From assembly GCA_025667525.1 (NCBI GenBank), contig CM046874.1, forward strand, positions 280,982,380-281,046,379: a DNA stretch of 64,000 nt, in the 5' to 3' direction. Positions 58,421-64,000 of this stretch are shown in pieces (position 1 is the first letter of the stretch; each line of letters opens with the position of its first letter). The translations under genes and the position numbers were made by a program. The DNA comes from Glebionis coronaria (lineage: Eukaryota; Streptophyta; Magnoliopsida; Asterales; Asteraceae). Below the pieces are notes generated by a model. That model was given only the letters and a program-made list of their open reading frames with translations. It was not told where the DNA came from and did not search any database.

Positions 58421-58960
58421 TATTGGATCTGTTTTGGGTTTAGCCCATTTTCTAGGCCCATTAAGGGTATTTAGGTAATTTCACTTTCATTTCTGAGTTA
58501 TTTAGGTTAAATTAAGCTAATTTGCAACTTTTTAGAATTTTTTATGATTTTTGGATTTTTAATAATATTTTAATATTATTTTATTGTTAAAAATTAAAAG
58601 TCTGATTTTCTAAGTTTTTATATTTTCCTAGATTGTAGACACTTAATTAGGAATTTTGCAACTTTCCAAATATTTTTAGAGTTTTTTAATTATTTTCTAG
58701 AATTAATTTAAGTTTTATTAGTTTTTAATAGTTTTTAATTGTTCAAAAATAGTTTTTAGTGGTTTTAAAATTTTGAAAAATTCTTTTTAGCTTAATTAGG
58801 TTATTTTAAAGGTTTACAAACTTTAAGATCGTGTTTTGTACTTTTTAATAGTTAATATTGATTTTTAGGGCTTTAATTAGCATTAAAAAGTCATTATTTA
58901 ATTAATTAAAAGGTTTTGGCAAGTTTGGATTTTTTGTAAACTCTTAGAATATTTTTGTGG

Positions 58961-59010
58961 ATTTTTAGTGATTTTTAGTGATTTTTAGTGATTTTTAGGA
59001 ATTTTTAGGG
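58961..59010 (+). repeat. 10-bp tandem repeat ATTTTTAGTG
   Basis: Three exact copies of ATTTTTAGTG are followed by ATTTTTAGGA and ATTTTTAGGG, in the T LTR. Confidence 0.95.
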
Positions 59011-59290
59011 TAAAATTTTTGTTTTGGTGCTTTTTACGGTTTTACGTGTACACCTTTTTCGTCTTAGTTTAATACGACATCGTAACCGTCATTCTCTTCT
59101 TATCTCATTTCTATCATTCTTCCTCACAAATATAATCACAAAGATAATCATTTCATTACACACACAGTAAGCCTCCTTGAGAACGATCCCCATTTTGGGT
59201 CATTAGTGCTTGGTTTTCCTAAACCGACACTTAACGCTTACCACTATTTTGCCTTCCTTTTCCTAAAGGGGTAAAAACTCTACATCATTT

Positions 59291-59308
59291 TGGCGCCGCT
59301 GCCGGGGA
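59291..59308 (+). promoter_or_regulatory. T primer binding site (tRNA-Asp type)
   Basis: TGGCGCCGCTGCCGGGGA follows the LTR after TTT. This is the primer site typical of Athila/Tat-like plant gypsy elements. Confidence 0.9.
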
Positions 59309-60032
59309 GGCGTGTTGTGTTTTTATTTGGAATTGTTGTTTTTATATACTAACAAAAATAGTATTTGTATTAGTAGCACTCTACTAATACGTATTATCGG
59401 TTTTTGATTTTTCTGTGAATATTATTACTATATTGTATACGTAGAACAATAAATTCGGAAGTACTCCAAATACGTGAGAAATCACAACCTTGACTTGGGA
59501 GGTCATTACCCAATCATTGTATTCGAATCTCAAACCAAAGAAAAAGGCAAAAATAGATAATTACTTTCGTGAGGCTCAATTTTGAAAAATACAAACTATA
59601 AGGTGGGTATAAGGCGGATATTATATAATATATCCTAAGGAAAAAGGCTCTTAAGTGCTTCGCGCCGCCTCGTTTCCCCGCTTGCTTGTGAGTATTTGAT
59701 TTTGAGAGCTAATCGAGGGTTTGCCGCCCAAAGTATTACTAAGTATCATCTATATTTTCTTGGTTTCATTGATTAAACCCTCTTGAACGTTTTGGTGTTC
59801 CACCAACGTTCTAAAGTCATTGAAGGCGTTCACTTCACGTGATCGTTTTCATTCCTTGAGGCTTCTTTAATCAAGAGATTTGATTAAGGAGGAGATTTGT
59901 AGATTTGTGTCTACTTAATACATTCACCAAAATCCAAAAAGGTTAATACAATCAAAAACCACAAAAAAATTGAAAAATACAAAACACCAAAAAGAATCTT
60001 CTTTGCTTATCCCCTCGTTGTACGTGACGTTT
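59309..60032 (+). other. T 5' leader
   Basis: This noncoding leader lies between primer site and gag. No word array of the CGGAA type and no other feature was recognised. Confidence 0.7.
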
Positions 60033-61153
60033 ATGCTAACTCGTAATCAAGCAAGACGTGCACGTAAACGAAAGAACAAAACTCCCACTCCCAATCTTTC
60101 TAGTGAGGAGTCTCCTATTGACGAACCCATTGTAAGAGAAGCACCAACCATGGCGAATCGAACTATGATGGAGTTACTTCAAGCACCCACCGAGGGTTAT
60201 GGAGAGGCTATTGTGATTCCCGCTATCCTTGCGGAGAATTTTGAGGTGAAAACGGGTTTGTTGTCGATGATCCAAAACAACAAATTCCGTGGTGATGAGA
60301 AGGACAATCCACACAACCATATCCGCCAATTCAATCGTCTTACCGCCACTTGCAAGTTTAAGTATGTCTCGAATGACTCGATTAAGATGATGCTTTTTCC
60401 GTATTCCTTAGCGGGTCCCGCTAAAATTTGGTTGGAGAAAGAGCCACCCAATTCTATATTGACGTGGAAGGATCTCGTGTCTAAGTTTGTGAACTAATTT
60501 TTTCCGCCCTCTAAGACTACGCACTTGAAAAACGAGATTTCAAAGTTTTCACAAGAGTTTAATGAAAGTTTTTCAACGGCTTGGAATAGGTTTAAGGAGA
60601 TGTTACATGAATGTCCTCATCACGGTTTTTCCGACTTGCATCAAATTGACACGTTTTACAATGGACTTAATGATCATGAAAGGGATTATCTTAATGCCGC
60701 CGCGGGTAATAATTTTTTGTGTAAAACGATTGAGGAAGCTTTGGTGATAATTGAGAATAGATCTAAGGTGTATAGTCCTCGTAGCACGTCTAGTGTTCGT
60801 AAGGCTTCGTCTTCGACTTCACCTTCTTTGTCTACTACCATCGATGCTTTCCAAATTGAGGCGAACTTGAAAAACAAGATTTTTGATAAGCTCAAAGGAC
60901 TTTTGATTGAGTTTAAAGTTGGTGAACCAAGTGCTCCCGCTACGGCTAAAGCGGTTGAGGTTTCGTGCATGTATTGTGGTGGAGGTCATGATTTCTCCGA
61001 GTGCATTACCAACGGTGGTAACACTTCGAGTGCCTACGCGACCACGGGAAATTACAACCAAAACGGTCAAGTTACCCGCTCTAATCAATTGACTCCACCG
61101 GGTTTTGGGTCAAATCAAAATGCTAACAACAACTATCGCAACAATCAAGTTGG
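60033..61153 (+). pseudogene. T gag, Athila-like, with one stop and cut by copia B
   Basis: Start chosen at MLTRNQARR (60033); the frame is open from 59970. The capsid domain covers about residues 40-250 (MELLQAPTEGYGEAIVIPA, IWLEKEPPNSI, FYNGLNDHERD, LNAAAG). A zinc knuckle, CMYCGGGHDFSEC, is at about 60966-61004. One TAA at 60495-60497 interrupts an otherwise continuous frame. A Gln/Asn-rich tail is cut at 61153 by the copia B LTR. Gag would form particles; protease and pol, if present, lie beyond the window. The family resemblance to Athila gag proteins is from memory. Confidence 0.9.
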
Positions 61154-61517
61154 TGTTAGCCGTATTTAAAGTGATGGTCATATAATATACCGTTGCGAAG
61201 CTCGTGAAAAATACTATTCAACGGTGTCGAGAGTTCTTAGTTATTAATGTTTATGTAACGGGAATTAGTCCCGAACACACAAATGAGGAAGGCCTCCTAA
61301 ACACTTAGTACTTAGTATAAAAGGCCTCCTAAGCCTCATTTGTGTGTGTGTCTTCCATTTCATTTGTTTTGTAGAGAGAGAAACGTTTGTGTTTCTCTCA
61401 CTAGGAATTCACATCTTCTTGTTTTTCTCTTTTCCTTCATCTAATCTAATCTTTCTTTTTTGGTTTAATCTTCATCTTTATTTCTTGTTCTTATAAGTCG
61501 TGTGCTACAATCTAACA
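61154..61517 (+). repeat. Copia B 5' LTR
   Basis: TGTTAGCCGTATTTAAAG...AATCTAACA, 364 bp. The TATA box TATAAAAG is at 61316-61323, and the 12-mer AAGGCCTCCTAA occurs on both sides of it (61289-61300 and 61321-61332). The palindromic CGGGA/TCCCG is shared with the Y LTR. Confidence 0.92.
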
Positions 61518-61519
61518 AG

Positions 61520-61533
61520 TGGTATCATTCGCC
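61520..61533 (+). promoter_or_regulatory. Copia B primer binding site (tRNA-iMet type)
   Basis: TGGTATCATTCGCC lies two bases after the LTR and matches the copia A primer site at all but one base. Confidence 0.8.
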
Positions 61534-61832
61534 AAGGGATTCGTATTTGAGCATTTCGTGTGATTTTGATTGTTTTTCGTCAAAACATCAAACAAATTTC
61601 GTGTTTGTTTGTGTTTCTAAGAAGTATACCTTCTTTAAATCATGTAGTAGTGATTTGGGCATCTTAGTTTTGGCTTAAAAACAAGTATTTTGGATCAAAA
61701 GTTGAGAAATTTCGTGTTTGTTCATCTTTCCGAAATTCTTGCAAGTTTCTCCATCGGAAAGTACAAAGGGAGTATGGCCAGATCGCAATAACCTCTAGGT
61801 TCTACTTTGCGATCTAAAGATTTCGATACCTT

Positions 61833-62120
61833 ATTCCGATCTGGACATTCCGATCGTTCTTTGCGATCTGGGATTCCGACGGTTTTTAAGGAACTTTGAG
61901 ACGTTACTCTGCCAAATTGATTTTAGCCACATTCCGATCTGGACATATTCCGATCTGAAGTTATTCCGATCTGAACATATTCCGATCTGAAATTATTCCG
62001 ATCTGAAGATTCCGATCTGAAATCATTCCGACAGGTCATCATTGCGATCTAGGATTCCGATAGAAGGACATTCCGATAGAAGCACATTCCGATAGAATAT
62101 TCCGATGGGCATTCCGATGG
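61833..62120 (+). repeat. ATTCCGAT word array in copia B leader
   Basis: Fifteen ATTCCGA words lie in 290 bp, mainly ATTCCGATCTGAA and ATTCCGATAGAAG, starting 517 bp after the TATA box. Confidence 0.9.
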
Positions 62121-62190
62121 AAATTTTGTTTGAGTAATTTTTAGTCTTAGCCACTATCTAGACTAGTCTCGGAACATAGTTTACACGAAG

Positions 62191-62193
<3 letters not shown>

Positions 62194-62222
<29 letters not shown>
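62194..62222 (+). repeat. poly-A tract, 29 A
   Basis: Twenty-nine consecutive adenines stand where copia A has eleven (about 8464). The length may be affected by assembly. Confidence 0.9.
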
Positions 62223-62225
<3 letters not shown>

Positions 62226-62618
62226 TTTTTTGGCGGGAAAACCATAGTAAAATTTAATTTTTCCTAGACCATTTTTAGGCCATTTAAGCTTCAATTTCAA
62301 ATTTTGGCTATGCGAAAAAATTTTCGACCAAAAATTCAAATTTTCGGACCAAAATTCAAATTTTTAGGCCAAATTTCAAATTTTTAGGTTTTATTTTTAT
62401 TAAAAAATTTCATTTTTTTCAAGTTTTTTCCCTACTAGTTATTGGCTATTTCTAACTCAATTTCAAAATTTAGAGTTTCAAAATTTTTTCGGATTACCGT
62501 TTTGTCGGACTGAGGAATTTTTTGTCGGGCTGGAAAATTTAGGCAAAGTTTGATTTTGTTGACACCCCAACACACGCTTTCTACGAATTGAGATCCTGTT
62601 TATCACACGACTTCTACT

Positions 62619-64000
62619 ATGACTTATCAACAAGACAATGATGCTGCGGATTTTGAGCTTTGTGATAGCCATGTAAGAAAGAAGAGGAATGCTGCCCATC
62701 TCCAGTCTCAGCTTCTTATAGCACAAAAGGAAGAAGCAGGATTTCCACTTCTAGCTAAAGAGTTTGATCTCATGGCATCTGCAGCAGCATATGATGAGGA
62801 AGAAAAGGTGACTACCGACTCCATCTTGATGGCTAATTCACAGCAACCATCCACATCGGTAGTTAAACCTGACAGAGCTCCTGTGTATGATTCAGACGGT
62901 TCTTCTGAGGTACACCTACGTCTCAATGATAATGAGTTATATAATATGTCTAATCAGGAGGAAGAGTATACTGAGTCACTTGAGCCTTCCACTGAGACAC
63001 ACGGGGTTCAAACGAATAATAGCAATATTATTTCTAATGCGCCCAGTGTGGACCTTAGTGGAGATCAAGTAGCGCAACCTACAACCCTTCCTGACGAGAC
63101 GCATGCGTATTATAAATCATTATTTGATAAGCTTGCCAAGGATGTTGCTCATGCGAATGTGGTTAATAATAAATTTAGAGAAACTAATGCCAAATTGACC
63201 ACTGAGCTTGCGGGATATAAGGAACGGGAGAAAAGTTTTGAGATTCATCATGCTAAAATCAAGGAACTTGAACAAGCTCATGCTACATCGGTGTATCAAG
63301 AAAAATGCACCACTAAGAAATTAAATGCCTTACATTTGAGTAGTGCTAAAAAGATAAGCGAATTGAATGATGAAATCACATCTCTTAATAAACAGCTTTC
63401 AACTGAAAAATCTACCATTTTGGAGTTAAAAGAAGAACGAAAAAAGCTGAAACATGATTTCAAAACTCGAGAAGATGGGCTTCTTGAGGATTTTTGCAAA
63501 GCTCAGGATAGGATTCGGGAATTAGACAACCTTTTGGTAAAACGTGGCCAAACTATGCAAACAATAAATATGCTCGCACCAAAAGTGAATGAGATAAACT
63601 ACACTCGATACAAATTGGCCTTAGGTTGTCCCCTTCCTCCTAATCCAGGATACCTTAAGCAAGTTCAGGCCACAAATGAAACCTTATATAATGGTAGTGT
63701 GCTCTTGTCTGATGAGCATGATCCTCCTACTGTGCATGATTCTGAGGAAACTACCGAACTTGCTGTAGAGACTCGTTTAAAAATGCAAAAGCTTAACAAA
63801 GAAGTGACACCTGTTTATTATCCGAAATTTAATCCTCCAACTGTTTTTGTTCGGTCTAAAACGAGTTCTGAAATGCTTTTGCTACCTAGTGCGGAATTGA
63901 CTGATAACCCTCCGAAACCGAGTATCACACGTAGGCATCTAAACGAGCTCAAAGATAATTTTGTCATTCTCAAACGGGTTGTTAACGCCAAAATGACTGG
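62619..64000 (+). CDS. Copia B gag-extension protein, coiled coil, partial
   Basis: The frame begins at ATG 62619 (MTYQQDNDAADFEL) and is open without a stop to the window end, 460 codons. Residues about 1-60 look like the region that follows the zinc knuckle in copia A (RKKRNAAHLQSQLLIAQKEE). After an acidic Ser/Thr-rich stretch, residues about 165-310 form a heptad-like Lys/Glu-rich coiled coil (KSTILELKEERKKLKHDF). A block TMQTINMLAPK at about residue 312 parallels VRMIAPRS in A (about 10945). No capsid domain or zinc knuckle precedes it, so the gag N-terminus is absent in this copy. Function unknown; by position it is the gag C-terminal extension. Confidence 0.8.
   Translation, partial: MTYQQDNDAADFELCDSHVRKKRNAAHLQSQLLIAQKEEAGFPLLAKEFDLMASAAAYDEEEKVTTDSILMANSQQPSTSVVKPDRAPVYDSDGSSEVHLRLNDNELYNMSNQEEEYTESLEPSTETHGVQTNNSNIISNAPSVDLSGDQVAQPTTLPDETHAYYKSLFDKLAKDVAHANVVNNKFRETNAKLTTELAGYKEREKSFEIHHAKIKELEQAHATSVYQEKCTTKKLNALHLSSAKKISELNDEITSLNKQLSTEKSTILELKEERKKLKHDFKTREDGLLEDFCKAQDRIRELDNLLVKRGQTMQTINMLAPKVNEINYTRYKLALGCPLPPNPGYLKQVQATNETLYNGSVLLSDEHDPPTVHDSEETTELAVETRLKMQKLNKEVTPVYYPKFNPPTVFVRSKTSSEMLLLPSAELTDNPPKPSITRRHLNELKDNFVILKRVVNAKMT

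Larger units (their letters stand above)
55053..59287 (+). repeat. 5' LTR of gypsy element T (4.2 kb)
   Basis: TGATGAGACTG...TACATCA is 4235 bp, ended by a tRNA-Asp primer site three bases on. The TATA box TATATAAAG is at 56406-56414. The five bases before it, TTAAT, may be the target duplication, whose partner lies outside the window. It is very long for an LTR and noncoding; ORFs at 55160-56363 and 57177-57425 lack domains. Its second half is AT-rich with short-word repeats. Confidence 0.8.
61534..62618 (+). other. Copia B 5' leader
   Basis: This noncoding leader is colinear with that of copia A up to GTTTTGTCGGACTGAGGAAT (about 62501). After about 62540 the two diverge, which is where A leads into capsid-coding gag. 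It includes the array and poly-A listed separately. Confidence 0.8.
61154..64000 (+). mobile_element. Copia element B, 5' portion (continues past the window)
   Basis: 5' LTR 61154-61517, primer site 61520-61533, leader with ATTCCGA array, then a coiled-coil reading frame open to the window end. It is inserted in T gag; GTTGG (61149-61153) is the probable target duplication. The leader is related to copia A and the LTR to copia Y. Confidence 0.9.

Overview
The window reads as a plant nuclear repeat region: a deep stack of nested LTR retrotransposons with no convincing host gene, tRNA, rRNA or CRISPR array. Long LTRs, tRNA-Asp-type primer sites (Ty3/gypsy) and tRNA-iMet-type primer sites (Ty1/copia), 5-bp target duplications and heavy decay all fit a large plant genome. 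From memory, gag and pol proteins of this kind are abundant in Asteraceae (Tanacetum/Artemisia-like genomes); that placement is an inference.

Layout. The outermost visible element is a gypsy copy, G1 (+), of which only the end of integrase, the 3' UTR and part of the 3' LTR are present (1-5058). A copia element Z (+) interrupts that LTR at 5059; its 3' LTR appears at 54424. Inside Z sits the 3' half of a copia element Y (5345-7284 and 48592-50943). Y is split by gypsy element X on the minus strand (7285-48586, target duplication GAGCA). X is split twice: its 3' LTR by a 12.2-kb copia element A (7313-19473, duplication CTTTG), and its integrase by a 20.8-kb complex of element W (24391-45173, duplication GCCCC). 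On the right a second stack opens and does not close: an LTR fragment U (54574), gypsy element T with a 4.2-kb LTR (55053) and copia element B (61154 to the window end).

How the parts relate. W, X and G1 are kin: they share primer site type, LTR end style and a common 3' UTR containing several copies of AAGTGTAGGGG. W carries only gag-protease fused to an acidic, hydrophobic-tailed C-terminal part and no reverse transcriptase or integrase. X keeps RT, RNase H and integrase remains but has lost everything between its primer site and mid-RT. A, Y and B are kin copia elements with different LTR U3 sequences but homologous leaders or 3' regions. They resemble Sireviruses in size, coiled-coil gag extension and repeated polypurine tracts.

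Most interesting signals: (1) five families from two superfamilies each carry an array of CGGAA/TTCCG words starting about 0.46-0.54 kb downstream of their TATA box; (2) the 3' noncoding regions of copia A and Y hold a duplicated 200-bp unit and a run of hairpins whose stems differ by compensatory changes; (3) the W complex, bounded by a single target duplication, ends in two 2-kb LTRs head to head, a natural hairpin locus; (4) B opens a long coiled-coil reading frame that runs off the window and lacks the gag capsid part.
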